A stretch of DNA of 64,000 nucleotides from DAOPXV01 sp964551445 (GTDB taxonomy: Bacteria > Muiribacteriota > UBA9980), in contig CAZKCG010000017.1 of NCBI GenBank assembly GCA_964551445.1, forward strand, positions 35,642 through 99,641, written 5' to 3'. A program made the position numbers and the translations under genes. This document shows, piece by piece, positions 7,874 to 16,988 of this stretch; position 1 is the first letter of the stretch; every line of letters starts with the position of its first letter. Under the pieces are notes generated by a model. It made no database searches and was not told the origin of the DNA. It worked only from the letters and a program-made list of their open reading frames with translations.

Positions 7874-10210
7874 ATGAGAGGAAAAAAAGAGGGCCTTTAT
7901 TCGGTGGTAGGTAAAAAGGTCAACAGAATAGACGCTTATGACAAGATCATAGGCAGCGCTAAGTACGTCGACGACCTGTCATTCGACGGCATGCTTCACG
8001 CCAAAATGGTCTATTCAAAGATCCCTTCAGGAAAAATTCTGAGTATAAACAAAAAAAAGGCGCTCGAATTATCAGGCGTGGAAGCCGTTTTAACATCCTC
8101 CGACATAACCGGCCTTAATAAGATCGGATGCGTCGTCGATGACCAGCCGCTTTTAGCCATGGACTGCGTCCGGTTCGTAGGCGAGCCGATAGCTCTGGTA
8201 GTCGCCCGGACAAGACGGATCGCGGAACAGGCCGCCGAACTCGTTGAGGTCGCTTACGAGCAATACGAACCGGTTTTGACCGTCGAAGAGTCTTTCGATG
8301 AAAAAAAGAAAGTCCACCCGAAAAGTAATACCGTCTGCCACTACAAGATTAGAAAAGGCGAAAATATTGACGAAGCATTCAAAAAATCCTTCAAAGTTTT
8401 TGAAAAAACTCTCACCATAAATTATCAGGAACATCTCTACCTGGAAACCCAAGGCTGCATAGGCGTTCCGGCCGGCAATGACGGCGTCACGGTTTACGGA
8501 AGCGTTCAATGCCCGTTCTACGTCCAGGGCGCCATCTCCGCCGCCCTCGGGATCCCGCTTTCTCATGCGCGCGTGGTACAATGCGCCGTCGGCGGCGGTT
8601 TCGGCGGCAAGGAAGACGTCCCTTCCGAGTACGCGGCCAAAGCGGCGCTTGCGGCTTTCATATTGAAAAAACCCGTAAAATTGATACTTGATCGCGGAGA
8701 AGATCTTATGATCTCTTCGAAACGCCACCCGATGAAGATGGAATATAAGGTCGGCATCACGAAAAAAGGCAGGATAAACGCTCTGAAAGTAAGAGTTCTC
8801 GGCGATTGCGGCGCCTATACGACTCTTTCGACGGTAGTTCTTTTCAGGACATCCGTTCACTTCGGCGGCCCTTACGTTATTCCTAACGTCTGCGGCGACG
8901 TTATCGGTTTATATACGAACAAAGTTCCGTGCGGAGCATACCGCGGCTTCGGAACTCCGCAGGTCATCTACGCCATGGAATCCATGGTCAATATCATCTG
9001 TAACGAAATGGGATACGATCCCTTCGAATTCAGAAAAAATAACGCCGTAAAAAAAGGCGCGCTCACGATAAACAGCCACAAGATCAAAGAATCATGCGGG
9101 CTTATAGAGACCATCGACAAAGCAAAAAAAGAGAGCGATTACGACAAACGCCGCAAGGAATTCGAAAAATGGAACGCGGATCCTACGCGCAAAACCTTCA
9201 AGGGACTTGGCGTATCCTCGATATTTTATGGAATGAACCTCGGCGCTAAAGGCTGGTTCATGGACAAGGCCGGATCCCATATCCAGATCTGGAAAGACGG
9301 CTCCGTAACTTTGTGCGTCGGAAACGTCGATATGGGACAGGGCGCGCTTACGGTGCTGGCCCAGATAGCTTCCGAAGCCCTCGGCTGCGAAGTGACCGCG
9401 GTTAATTTCAAGAACGTCGATACCAATATCGTCCCGGACTCGGGTCCGACCGTCGCTTCGAGAACGACCGTCATGAGCGGTAACGCGCTTCTGGACGCGG
9501 CCAATAAACTTCGCAAAAAACTTATAGAGCAGGCATCGGAAATGCTCAAGATCAAGCCCGTACAGGTCATGGCGAAACACAATAAATTTTACAGCATCAA
9601 AGACAGCAGAAATACGGTAACATTCCAGGAAGTCGTAAAAAAATGCTACATGGAAAATATCGGGCTTTCCGAAATGGGCTTCTACGTGTCGCCCAAGATC
9701 GACTACAACATGGAAACCGGCCAGGGCGAACCATACTACGTATATTCATACGCCACTTCAGTTTCAGAGGTCGAGGTCAACAGAAAAACCGGCGAAACTC
9801 GCGTCAATAAAATGACCTCGGTGCACGACGTAGGCCAGGTGGTCAATCCGGCCCTCTGCGCTGCGCAGGTCGAAGGCGGAGCGGTCCAGGGCATCGGCTA
9901 CGCCATAATGGAAAACATGGTCAGCGAAAAAGGATATATTAAAACCCTCGGACTCTCGACATATACCGCGCCGACGATAATGGACGCTACCGATGTCAAA
10001 TCCTTCTTCGTGGAGGAAAAATCCAAGGACGGCCCTTACGGCGCGAAAGGGCTCGGAGAACCTTCGATAATGCCGATAGTCGCGGCCGTAGCCAACGGCA
10101 TATCGAACGCCTGCGGCCATCAATTCGAACACGTTCCGGTCCTTCCTGAAAAAATATGGGAAGTGCTCGAAGTCAAAAAAAATTCTGAAAACAAAAGCGA
10201 GGTAAAATAA
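7874..10210 (+). CDS. Xanthine dehydrogenase-type molybdopterin-binding (large) subunit
   Basis: 778 residues from ATG 7874, chosen because AAGGAG (7862-7867) lies six bases upstream; earlier in-frame starts overlap the previous gene. It hydroxylates a purine or other N-heterocycle/aldehyde at a Mo centre, passing electrons to the Fe-S and FAD subunits encoded next. Signatures: N-terminal aldehyde oxidase/xanthine dehydrogenase a/b hammerhead (IGSAKYVDDL), Mo-pterin motif GGGFGGKED, PCGAYRGFGTPQ, the GNVDMGQG stretch, and the C-terminal GLGEPSIMP segment containing the catalytic Glu. Three-gene order (Mo, Fe-S, FAD) plus MocA and XdhC supports an XDH family assignment; actual substrate is not determined by the sequence. 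Confidence 0.92.
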   Translation: MRGKKEGLYSVVGKKVNRIDAYDKIIGSAKYVDDLSFDGMLHAKMVYSKIPSGKILSINKKKALELSGVEAVLTSSDITGLNKIGCVVDDQPLLAMDCVRFVGEPIALVVARTRRIAEQAAELVEVAYEQYEPVLTVEESFDEKKKVHPKSNTVCHYKIRKGENIDEAFKKSFKVFEKTLTINYQEHLYLETQGCIGVPAGNDGVTVYGSVQCPFYVQGAISAALGIPLSHARVVQCAVGGGFGGKEDVPSEYAAKAALAAFILKKPVKLILDRGEDLMISSKRHPMKMEYKVGITKKGRINALKVRVLGDCGAYTTLSTVVLFRTSVHFGGPYVIPNVCGDVIGLYTNKVPCGAYRGFGTPQVIYAMESMVNIICNEMGYDPFEFRKNNAVKKGALTINSHKIKESCGLIETIDKAKKESDYDKRRKEFEKWNADPTRKTFKGLGVSSIFYGMNLGAKGWFMDKAGSHIQIWKDGSVTLCVGNVDMGQGALTVLAQIASEALGCEVTAVNFKNVDTNIVPDSGPTVASRTTVMSGNALLDAANKLRKKLIEQASEMLKIKPVQVMAKHNKFYSIKDSRNTVTFQEVVKKCYMENIGLSEMGFYVSPKIDYNMETGQGEPYYVYSYATSVSEVEVNRKTGETRVNKMTSVHDVGQVVNPALCAAQVEGGAVQGIGYAIMENMVSEKGYIKTLGLSTYTAPTIMDATDVKSFFVEEKSKDGPYGAKGLGEPSIMPIVAAVANGISNACGHQFEHVPVLPEKIWEVLEVKKNSENKSEVK

Positions 10211-10723
10211 ATGCCGTTCAAAAACTTTTCCGAAGAAAACGCGAAACCGTTCGAAACGGTAGCCGTAAAATTCAAAGTTAACGACGAGGATATTTCGCTT
10301 AACGTTCCATGCCACTATACGCTTTTAGATATCTTAAGATACGAGCTCAAACTTACCGGCTCGAAGGAAGGCTGCGGCATGGGCGAATGCGGCGCATGCA
10401 CGGTTATAATGGACGGCGATATCGTTGCCGCCTGCCTCGTACTTTCAACCTCGCTCACAGGAAAAAAAGTCCTGACGATAGAGGGCGTCAAAAACGATAA
10501 AAAAGCGAAACCGATAATCGATGCGTTCGTTAAAACCGCCGCCGTTCAGTGCGGTTTCTGCACTCCCGGAATGGTCGTCTCGTCATACGCGCTTCTGAAA
10601 AAACACAAGAACCCCACTAACGAACAGATAATGGAAGGTCTTTCAGGCAATCTCTGCCGCTGCACGGGATACGTCAAAATAGTCGACGCGATACACGAAG
10701 CCGCTAAAGAATTAAATAAGTAA
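10211..10723 (+). CDS. Xanthine dehydrogenase-type [2Fe-2S] subunit
   Basis: 170 residues. Two Fe-S clusters are predicted: plant-ferredoxin type ligands in GCGMGECGACTV plus a following Cys (VAACLV), and the C-terminal alpha-helical cluster CGFCTPGM and CRCTGY. This is the electron-transfer subunit of three-component molybdenum hydroxylases (like CoxS/XdhC of heterotrimeric enzymes). It starts one base after the stop of the Mo subunit and has a roughly 20-residue N-terminal extension before the ferredoxin fold. Function follows from family and operon. Confidence 0.93.
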   Translation: MPFKNFSEENAKPFETVAVKFKVNDEDISLNVPCHYTLLDILRYELKLTGSKEGCGMGECGACTVIMDGDIVAACLVLSTSLTGKKVLTIEGVKNDKKAKPIIDAFVKTAAVQCGFCTPGMVVSSYALLKKHKNPTNEQIMEGLSGNLCRCTGYVKIVDAIHEAAKELNK

Positions 10724-10738
10724 GGAGAGAGGCAGTAT

Positions 10739-11611
10739 ATGCTTAGAAATTTTAAAGTTCTCACGCCGTCATCGTTGAACGAAACGCTATATGTCATAAA
10801 CAGCCTCAAGGAACCTTACAGGTTCTTATGCGGCGGCACCGACGTGCTGGTGCGCCTCAAGGACAACCCGAACTACACGAAGGTCCTGGTCGACATATCA
10901 AAAGTCCCGGAACTTTCAAAGATCGAAGAACACAAAAACACATACATAATCGGAGCAACGGCAAAACACAATCAGGTTATGGCTTATGAGCCGTTCAAGA
11001 AAAATTACACTGCGCTCATCGACGCGATATCGGTTATCGGCTCACCTCAGATCCGCGCGCTTGGAACTATCGGCGGCAACATAGGGAACGCTTCGCCCGC
11101 CGGCGACAGCCTTCCGCCCCTCATGGTATTTGACGCCGAGCTTGAAACGCGCGCCATCGATTCCAACCGCAAGATCATGCTTTCGGACTTTTTTCTGGGA
11201 CCCGGAAAAACAGTGCTTGCGCCTAACGAAATAATAACGAAGGTCATCATCCCTAAATTTGAGAATTACAGATCGGCCTGGATGCGTCTCGGCCAAAGGC
11301 AGGGCATGGCCATATCAAAAGTTTCAGCCGCCGTTTCGCTTCATTATGAAAAACATTCTAACGGTTCGCTTAAATTAAACGACATCAAAATAGCTCTGGG
11401 ATCGGTCGCTCCACGCGTCGTCAGGGCGGTCAGGACCGAAAAATTCATGCTGCTGAAACAGACCATAAATAAAGCCATGATATCCGAAGCCTCGGAAATG
11501 CTTATGTCCGAGGTCAGCCCGATCACCGACGTCCGTTCGGACGAAAAATACAGGCGCGCGATGTGCGGCGAACTCTTCCTGGAGATCATCGAAAAACTGG
11601 TGCAGAAATAA
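10739..11611 (+). CDS. Xanthine dehydrogenase-type FAD-binding subunit
   Basis: 290 residues, CoxM/XdhB-like flavoprotein subunit that transfers electrons from the Fe-S subunit to NAD+ or another acceptor. FAD-binding signatures are CGGTDVLVRLKDN (about residues 33-45) and TIGGNIGNASPAGDSLPPL (about 110-128); the C-terminal CO-dehydrogenase flavoprotein domain follows (RMGQRQGMAISKVSAA). GGAGAG lies upstream of the ATG. The stop codon TAA overlaps the ATG of the XdhC-like gene (TAATG), a tight translational coupling. Confidence 0.92.
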   Translation: MLRNFKVLTPSSLNETLYVINSLKEPYRFLCGGTDVLVRLKDNPNYTKVLVDISKVPELSKIEEHKNTYIIGATAKHNQVMAYEPFKKNYTALIDAISVIGSPQIRALGTIGGNIGNASPAGDSLPPLMVFDAELETRAIDSNRKIMLSDFFLGPGKTVLAPNEIITKVIIPKFENYRSAWMRLGQRQGMAISKVSAAVSLHYEKHSNGSLKLNDIKIALGSVAPRVVRAVRTEKFMLLKQTINKAMISEASEMLMSEVSPITDVRSDEKYRRAMCGELFLEIIEKLVQK

Positions 11612-12447
11612 TGGAACTTAACGAAGTATATAATGAGATATCAAGGCTCAAGGCCGAGGGCGCCAGTTTCGCGCTTGTTACGGTGATCGAAAGCGAAGGC
11701 TCGACGCCCCGGAAACTCGGATCAAAAATGGTCGTGCGTCCCGACGGCTCGATAACCGGCACTATAGGCGGCGGCCCTCTCGAACATGAGGCGGCGAAAA
11801 AAGCGGTCGAGGCCCTGAAAAAAAATGAATGCGCGAGGATCCGTTTCGACCTGGCCGAACTTCTCCTCACATGCGGCGGCGCGGTTGAAATATTCGTGGA
11901 ACCGCATATGTCTTCCGCGCGCGCGGTCATATTCGGCGGCGGCCATATAGCCCATAAACTGGCGCCGCTCTTAAGAACGCTCGATTTCTTCGTGACGATC
12001 GTCGATGACCGGCCTGAATATCTTTGCCATGACCGTTTTCCTGACTGCGAGACGGTCGAGATCCCGGGATACGAGATCGCCGACCTTTCAGGAGCGGCCA
12101 GCCGCCTGAAGCTCGCGCCGGAAGATTTTATAATAATAGTAACGCGCGGCCACGAATATTCAGACGGCAAGGTCCTCAATTTCATCCTCGAAAAACTCAA
12201 CGATTTCGCGTATATCGGAATGATAGGCTCCCGTGCGAAGGTGGCCTCGTGCATGAGCGGGCTTCTTGAAAAAGGCCACCCGGAAGATAAATTAAAACGG
12301 GTTTTCGCGCCGGTCGGGCTCGACCTGGGCGGTGAAACGCCTGCCGAGATAGCCGTTTCCATAGCGGCCGAAATATTAAAAGTAAAACACGCAAGAGATG
12401 GTAAAAATGTCAGCAATAAAAAGGGTTTTTTTAATAATCAATCCTAA
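11611..12447 (+). CDS. XdhC/CoxI-family molybdenum hydroxylase maturation factor
   Basis: 278 residues from ATG 11611, which overlaps the FAD-subunit stop. XdhC proteins bind the sulfurated molybdenum cofactor and insert it into the apo-hydroxylase. The N-terminal XdhC/CoxI domain contains VTVIESEGSTPRKLGSKMVV and GTIGGGPLEHEA; a Rossmann domain follows (AVIFGGGHIAHKLAPLL, then VDDRPEYL and the conserved TRGHEYD-like region VTRGHEYSDGKVL, then YIGMIGSRAKV). The 3' end overlaps the NAD kinase frame by about 50 bases. Role inferred from family and from its operon with all three hydroxylase subunits. Confidence 0.9.
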   Translation: MELNEVYNEISRLKAEGASFALVTVIESEGSTPRKLGSKMVVRPDGSITGTIGGGPLEHEAAKKAVEALKKNECARIRFDLAELLLTCGGAVEIFVEPHMSSARAVIFGGGHIAHKLAPLLRTLDFFVTIVDDRPEYLCHDRFPDCETVEIPGYEIADLSGAASRLKLAPEDFIIIVTRGHEYSDGKVLNFILEKLNDFAYIGMIGSRAKVASCMSGLLEKGHPEDKLKRVFAPVGLDLGGETPAEIAVSIAAEILKVKHARDGKNVSNKKGFFNNQS

Positions 12448-13306
12448 AAAAATTGAAAAATTCGCTTATCTGAAAGATATAATCGCGCTCATCGGGCATA
12501 ACGGATCGCAGATATTCGCCGATGCCGCTACGGTCCGCCTTCTGGCGTCCCTTAAGATCTGCGGCGACGGCGAGGTGAGAACGATCGAAGGCCACGATTT
12601 CATCCGGGAAAAGATCGGTCTCGCTGTCGTTCTCGGCGGGGACGGAACCATACTTTCCGCGGCGCGCGCCGTATCGGAACACAACATCCCCATTCTCGGC
12701 ATAAACCTCGGAAACCTCGGTTTCCTGGCCGAGGTCATGCCCGAGGACTACAAAGATTCAATACTTCGAATATTCAAAAAAGATGACTATTCAGTCGAGC
12801 GGCGCCTCATGATAAAATGCGAGGTCGAGCGTTCCAAAAAGATCGTCGCCACTTTCTACGCGCTCAACGATGTCGTCATAAGGCGTGAATCTTCCTCAAA
12901 GATGAATATATCCGAGGTGTTCATAGACGGTAAATTCGTCGATAAATACTGCGGCGACGGCCTCATAATCTCAACGCCCACGGGTTCGACCGCTTACTCG
13001 CTTTCATGCGGCGGCCCGATCCTGTCTCCTGAACTTCCCGCGTTCATAATCATTCCCATATGCGCCTTCACTCTGGCTTCAAGGCCGCTCATAGTCCCCG
13101 AGACCGTGAAGATCAAGATCAACGAAAAATCGGACTGGGAATCTTCGATCTCAACCGACGGCCAGCAGTCTTTCATGCTTCAAAAAGACGACGCGATATA
13201 CTTTTCGCGTTCGCCGTACCAGGCCGGACTTATAAAATTCGACGAGAACAACTTTTTTGACATACTGCGCACCAAGCTCGGCTGGGGTAATTTCCACAAA
13301 AATTAG
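12398..13306 (+). CDS. nadK: NAD kinase
   Basis: About 300 residues; makes NADP+ from NAD+ with ATP or polyphosphate. Hallmarks: LGGDGTILSAAR (the GGDGT motif), GINLGNLGFLAEV, the NDVVIRR stretch and the second glycine-rich motif GLIISTPTGSTAYSLSCGGP. A start at 12398 or at ATG 12407 is possible; both lie inside the end of the XdhC-like gene and neither has a strong ribosome site, suggesting translational coupling. It is followed by a bidirectional terminator at 13369-13414. Confidence 0.95.
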   Translation: MVKMSAIKRVFLIINPKKIEKFAYLKDIIALIGHNGSQIFADAATVRLLASLKICGDGEVRTIEGHDFIREKIGLAVVLGGDGTILSAARAVSEHNIPILGINLGNLGFLAEVMPEDYKDSILRIFKKDDYSVERRLMIKCEVERSKKIVATFYALNDVVIRRESSSKMNISEVFIDGKFVDKYCGDGLIISTPTGSTAYSLSCGGPILSPELPAFIIIPICAFTLASRPLIVPETVKIKINEKSDWESSISTDGQQSFMLQKDDAIYFSRSPYQAGLIKFDENNFFDILRTKLGWGNFHKN

Positions 13307-13368
13307 ACTTTATAAGCCCCTTGAAAACCGCTTGAACGAATTAACCCGGACAATTTCCAATAAAACGA

Positions 13369-13414
13369 AATAAGGGAAGAAAAGCTCTCAATAAAAAGCC
13401 TTTCTTCCCTTATT
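13369..13414. terminator. Bidirectional terminator between nadK and the VWA gene
   Basis: An 18-base stem (AATAAGGGAAGAAAAGCT against AGCCTTTCTTCCCTTATT, one mismatch) with a loop of about 10 bases, located between two convergent genes. A/T tracts within the arms would serve as U-tracts on both strands. Confidence 0.8.
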
Positions 13415-13455
13415 GATCATGATCAAATTATATTATCGAACCCGCGGGAACAAAG

Positions 13456-15111
13456 CTACTTGTTGCGTCTGCGGCGCTCCGCTTCTTCGGCGTTCCTGCG
13501 CTCGTTCTCCTCATTGCGCCATCTTTCTTTCAGGTCGCGTTTTTCGTTCGTCTCAAACATTTCGACCGCGCTGTCCTCGGAAGAATAGGTTCTCTGTTTC
13601 TGAAACATGGACTGTTTGATATAGATCTCTTTGCGGCGAATTCTATATTCATCCGGGTTTCTGAACTTCAAAAGGACCTCTTGCGCCTGATCTATGAGCT
13701 TATAAATAGTTTTGTTGCAGGGATATCTGTCATGATATTTTTCGGTCTTGGCGAGGAATCTTTTTATCTCGTCCTGGGCCTTGTGAATATCTCCGGCGTC
13801 CGCGTAAGCCATGGCTTTTTTCTGGCAGTTGCCGAAATGCAGCATGATCACTTTTTCGCGCACGAACTCGTTCTCCATGACTTTTTCGAATTCGGACTTG
13901 ACGAAAGACATTTTAAACTTTCGCGAGAACATCATTTCTTCGCCGGTATTGTTGTTTTTATAATTCATGCGTATCTCCGCGAAGGCGAACTGGCGCATCG
14001 AAACGGCTTTCGTGACCTGAGGGAGCGTGAACCACACCGCGATATATTTCTTTTCTCCGAGCTGGATATCCCCGGCGTCGATTATCTTCGCTCCGTTGAT
14101 ATCGTTCATTTCAAGATCGTTTATAACTTTCGATATCACGACGTTGATCGAAGGGCGTATCTGCACCTTGATATCAAGCGCATAGGTGCTCATAAGGCCG
14201 CCGATCTCAGTGGCGAGACATTCCAGAAAGAATTCCGTATTTTGAATATAGTAGAAATTTCCGCGGCCGTTATCCGCGATCGCCCTCAAAAGATTTTCAT
14301 CGTGGTCGGACCCGTAGCCGAAGGTTGATATTGAAAGCCCGGACGGCCTCTCGGAAACCAGTTTCATAAAACCTTCCCGGCCCGTGACCCCTACGTTGGC
14401 CATTCCGTCCGTAAAAACTATCATCCTGTTCAGAGCTTTGTCGCATAACTTTGGATCCAGATTTTTGAACAGCCCGTATCCTTCACCCATGGCGCCAGCC
14501 ATATTTGTCGAAGAACCGCTGGCTATAGTTGAAATGAGTCTTTTAAGCCCGTCACGGTTCGCCTGGTCCGTTTTAACCATCGGGCTGAGCACCTTCACTT
14601 CAGTGTCGAACAACACGACCCCGAAATGATCGCCGTCGGTTAGATTATCGATAAGCTTGATCACTGAATCGCGCGCGCATTCTATCTTCTTACCGCTCAT
14701 CGATCCGGAAACGTCTATCGCGGCGATAATATTGAGCGCTTTACGCTGCGCGGCCGGAATATCGCACTTTTCAGGCGCCTTGATCTCGACTAGGCCGTAA
14801 ACTTTTTTAGGCGCGCCGTAGTATATCTTATCATAATTGGTGTGAAGGTTGATCAAAAGCGGCGGATAATCGGCATTCACGCCTTCGAACAGGTCGTCTT
14901 CCGCGTCCATGGTATCGCCGGGATCCGCGAGACCCTCCGGCGCGTCGCACTTCTTAGGGGCGCCGGATATCCGTATTAAATTCTGGTTGGGAATTACCTC
15001 GACCTTGCGGTCGGAATATCTTGAAATGATATCGAGTATTTCGGAGGGATTTTCGAATTCAACCTGAAAAGAATCATCGCTGATCTTAAAAATAGACAAT
15101 TTAGTCGTCAT
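13456..15111 (-). CDS. VWA-domain protein (cytosolic, CLCA/Ter-like)
   Basis: 551 residues, no signal peptide. A von Willebrand factor A domain (about residues 140-320) has an intact MIDAS: DVSGSMSGKK, the Thr in SSTNMAG and the Asp in FTDGMANVG. Before it is a beta-rich segment, after it a beta-sandwich-like region and a helical tail ending in a strongly charged Arg/Glu-rich stretch. Such proteins bind metal-dependently to partner proteins; no partner is recognisable here. It has its own promoter (15342-15370) and a leader of about 220 bases; AAAGGAGAG lies just upstream of the ATG. Confidence 0.82.
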   Translation of the reverse strand: MTTKLSIFKISDDSFQVEFENPSEILDIISRYSDRKVEVIPNQNLIRISGAPKKCDAPEGLADPGDTMDAEDDLFEGVNADYPPLLINLHTNYDKIYYGAPKKVYGLVEIKAPEKCDIPAAQRKALNIIAAIDVSGSMSGKKIECARDSVIKLIDNLTDGDHFGVVLFDTEVKVLSPMVKTDQANRDGLKRLISTIASGSSTNMAGAMGEGYGLFKNLDPKLCDKALNRMIVFTDGMANVGVTGREGFMKLVSERPSGLSISTFGYGSDHDENLLRAIADNGRGNFYYIQNTEFFLECLATEIGGLMSTYALDIKVQIRPSINVVISKVINDLEMNDINGAKIIDAGDIQLGEKKYIAVWFTLPQVTKAVSMRQFAFAEIRMNYKNNNTGEEMMFSRKFKMSFVKSEFEKVMENEFVREKVIMLHFGNCQKKAMAYADAGDIHKAQDEIKRFLAKTEKYHDRYPCNKTIYKLIDQAQEVLLKFRNPDEYRIRRKEIYIKQSMFQKQRTYSSEDSAVEMFETNEKRDLKERWRNEENERRNAEEAERRRRNK

Positions 15112-15341
15112 GGGGACACTCTCCTTTCGTAATGGCCTGAATTTCTTCCCGGTTACGGCGAACGCGAAATAATGCGTCCCAGCATATCCGGACTTATTTC
15201 AGGTGGTTTCGGTCTTTTTAAATAAACATGGCGGCAAAAATATTGCCCAGCATGTTCCATTTAAAGGAAAGACGTTTAATATGAAGTTGTTTTAACGAGC
15301 CGCGCCCGTTTTAATAAAACGGCAGGCAGCCCATTGATTTA

Positions 15342-15370
15342 ATTGTAGCACAAAAATAAACCGATGTCAA
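15342..15370 (-). promoter_or_regulatory. Sigma70-type promoter for the VWA gene
   Basis: On the minus strand TTGACA, 17 bases, TACAAT. It implies a leader of about 220 bases (15112-15335) with a small hairpin CCGTTTT/AAAACGG at 15306-15322. The leader region contains no other gene. Confidence 0.75.
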
Positions 15371-15380
15371 AAAAAATCTG

Positions 15381-16268
15381 TCACTTGTTGAGCTGATTTA
15401 TATAATCCGGCAGCCATTTGAGTTTTCCGACGATAATTATTAAAACCAGGGATATAAGAAGCGCCATAAAAACCATCGCGAGAAAGTAAACATAGTAAAC
15501 GACGGACCATTCGAACGCCACCTTGACCCTGTGCATAAGGGATATCTCGGCTTTTCGCGTATCTTTATATTCCGCGAGAGTGAATTTCACGGTGCAGAAT
15601 TCGCATTCCTCGTCGAACTCCTTCAGCTGTACGCCAAGTTTCTGCATCGCCTGTTCATTTTCAAGTATCTTGCCTTCCAGTTCTATCATTTCCTGGACCG
15701 ACCCGTTTAATTTCCTGAGATTTTCAAGCGAAGCCCTGGACTTTTCCAATGACATACGGTTGGCCTTCAGACTTTTATATTCGCTCGTTTTATCTATTTT
15801 ATTGACCTCTATCGAAACGATTGTGCCGATCTTATTGATCTCGCTGATGAGAAAATCAAACTTTTCCGGCTGAACGCCGATGATCAGATGCAGCCTTCTG
15901 TTATCGGCCAGGCCGCTGTTCTGCTCGAACTGGACGAGCGCGCTGGAATCGTTTATGCATTTTCTTAAAGCGGCCTCGTCGAAACCGAAATTAGCCGTTT
16001 TTGAAGCCAGCGAAGCTACCTTCTCATATTTTTGATCGACCGAGATATTCGGGTTCGCGTTGACCTGAAGCTGTTTTTCATTTTTAAGCGTCATTTTTTC
16101 GCTCGCGTAATTTCTGACCGCGCTTCTTGTGTTCACCGCGAACTCGTTGATGATGTTCTGAAACGCCTGTTCGGATATATTCAAATATCCGTATGTTAAC
16201 CTGAACGCGAACAATATCAGGTATCCGGCCAGGATCACCGACACGTATTTTATTAATGTTTTTTTCAT
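15381..16268 (-). CDS. DUF4349-like membrane-anchored protein
   Basis: 295 residues. Architecture: N-terminal membrane segment (YVSVILAGYLILFAF), extracytoplasmic region with a ferredoxin-like half (LHLIIGVQPEKFDFLISEI) and a long coiled coil (about residues 165-225, with LEKSRASLENLRKL), then a C-terminal membrane segment (VYFLAMVFMALLISLVLIIIV). This matches DUF4349 proteins, whose role is unknown. ATG 16268 is preferred over 16271 because GGAGG is better spaced. It is the last gene of a pirin/membrane-protein/DUF4349 operon, 11 bases after the preceding stop. Confidence 0.75.
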   Translation of the reverse strand: MKKTLIKYVSVILAGYLILFAFRLTYGYLNISEQAFQNIINEFAVNTRSAVRNYASEKMTLKNEKQLQVNANPNISVDQKYEKVASLASKTANFGFDEAALRKCINDSSALVQFEQNSGLADNRRLHLIIGVQPEKFDFLISEINKIGTIVSIEVNKIDKTSEYKSLKANRMSLEKSRASLENLRKLNGSVQEMIELEGKILENEQAMQKLGVQLKEFDEECEFCTVKFTLAEYKDTRKAEISLMHRVKVAFEWSVVYYVYFLAMVFMALLISLVLIIIVGKLKWLPDYINQLNK

Positions 16269-16279
16269 CATTCCTCCAT

Positions 16280-16975
16280 TTATCTGATAATAAATTTCAC
16301 GGTTTTTATTTCACCGTCTATGTGGTCGATATATATAAACCCGTTCGCCGGGCATTCGGCGTACAAACATCCGGCGACAGCGGCCAGCGCGCCGGCTTTT
16401 CTGTTTAGTTCATCAAGCTTATCGGGTTTTTCCAGTTCGCTTAAAACTATGACCGCCGCGTTTTCGGTTATAGCTATTATCCTGTAAAGGATCAGATCTC
16501 TTACGATCACCCCGGTTGCCGTTATCGCGTATATATCAATAAAATCGATCACCGGAGTCGTTTTTAGATACCCGAAAAACTTGAAATTGAACATGATCTT
16601 TTTCGCGGAATCATCAATTATATAATAATTATCGGTCGCGTAATATAAAACGGCCGAGATCAGGGTCAATAAAACCGATATAGAACCGGATAATTTCAGA
16701 TAATAATTAACGGAATTTATTTTGGGATCATCGATAAAAACTAAAAAAAATAACACAATAGCGATCGAAACGAACCATATCCCTGATATTAGAAAAAATG
16801 TCTCAAGTTCGCTCGTTATTTCAAGCTTGAATTTAAGTTTTGACAAAGATTCTTTGCCGTTCACGACGTTAGCCGCAATATCCTCGCCTTCAAGTTCGGG
16901 CCGGAAAAAACCTTCCGGAATATCCGCAACTTTATCCGTTGGGATCATGCCGCCTGTTTTATTTTCATCGTTCAT
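16280..16975 (-). CDS. Membrane protein of unknown function (two transmembrane segments, PH-like tail)
   Basis: 231 residues from ATG 16975. A polar N-terminus of about 65 residues is followed by two adjacent membrane spans (LISGIWFVSIAIVLFFLVFI and LSGSISVLLTLISAVLYYA) and a C-terminal soluble beta-rich part of about 120 residues. The span-span-soluble layout resembles bacterial PH-domain membrane proteins, and the unrelated 51032-51733 gene has a similar plan. A longer frame reaches 17023 but would overlap the pirin gene. Function unknown. Confidence 0.7.
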   Translation of the reverse strand: MNDENKTGGMIPTDKVADIPEGFFRPELEGEDIAANVVNGKESLSKLKFKLEITSELETFFLISGIWFVSIAIVLFFLVFIDDPKINSVNYYLKLSGSISVLLTLISAVLYYATDNYYIIDDSAKKIMFNFKFFGYLKTTPVIDFIDIYAITATGVIVRDLILYRIIAITENAAVIVLSELEKPDKLDELNRKAGALAAVAGCLYAECPANGFIYIDHIDGEIKTVKFIIR

Positions 16976-16988
16976 TCTACTCTGCCTC

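Noticed and set aside
13681..14328. 215-residue plus-strand reading frame
   Set aside because: Antisense to the VWA gene, whose MIDAS motif and domain order are intact.
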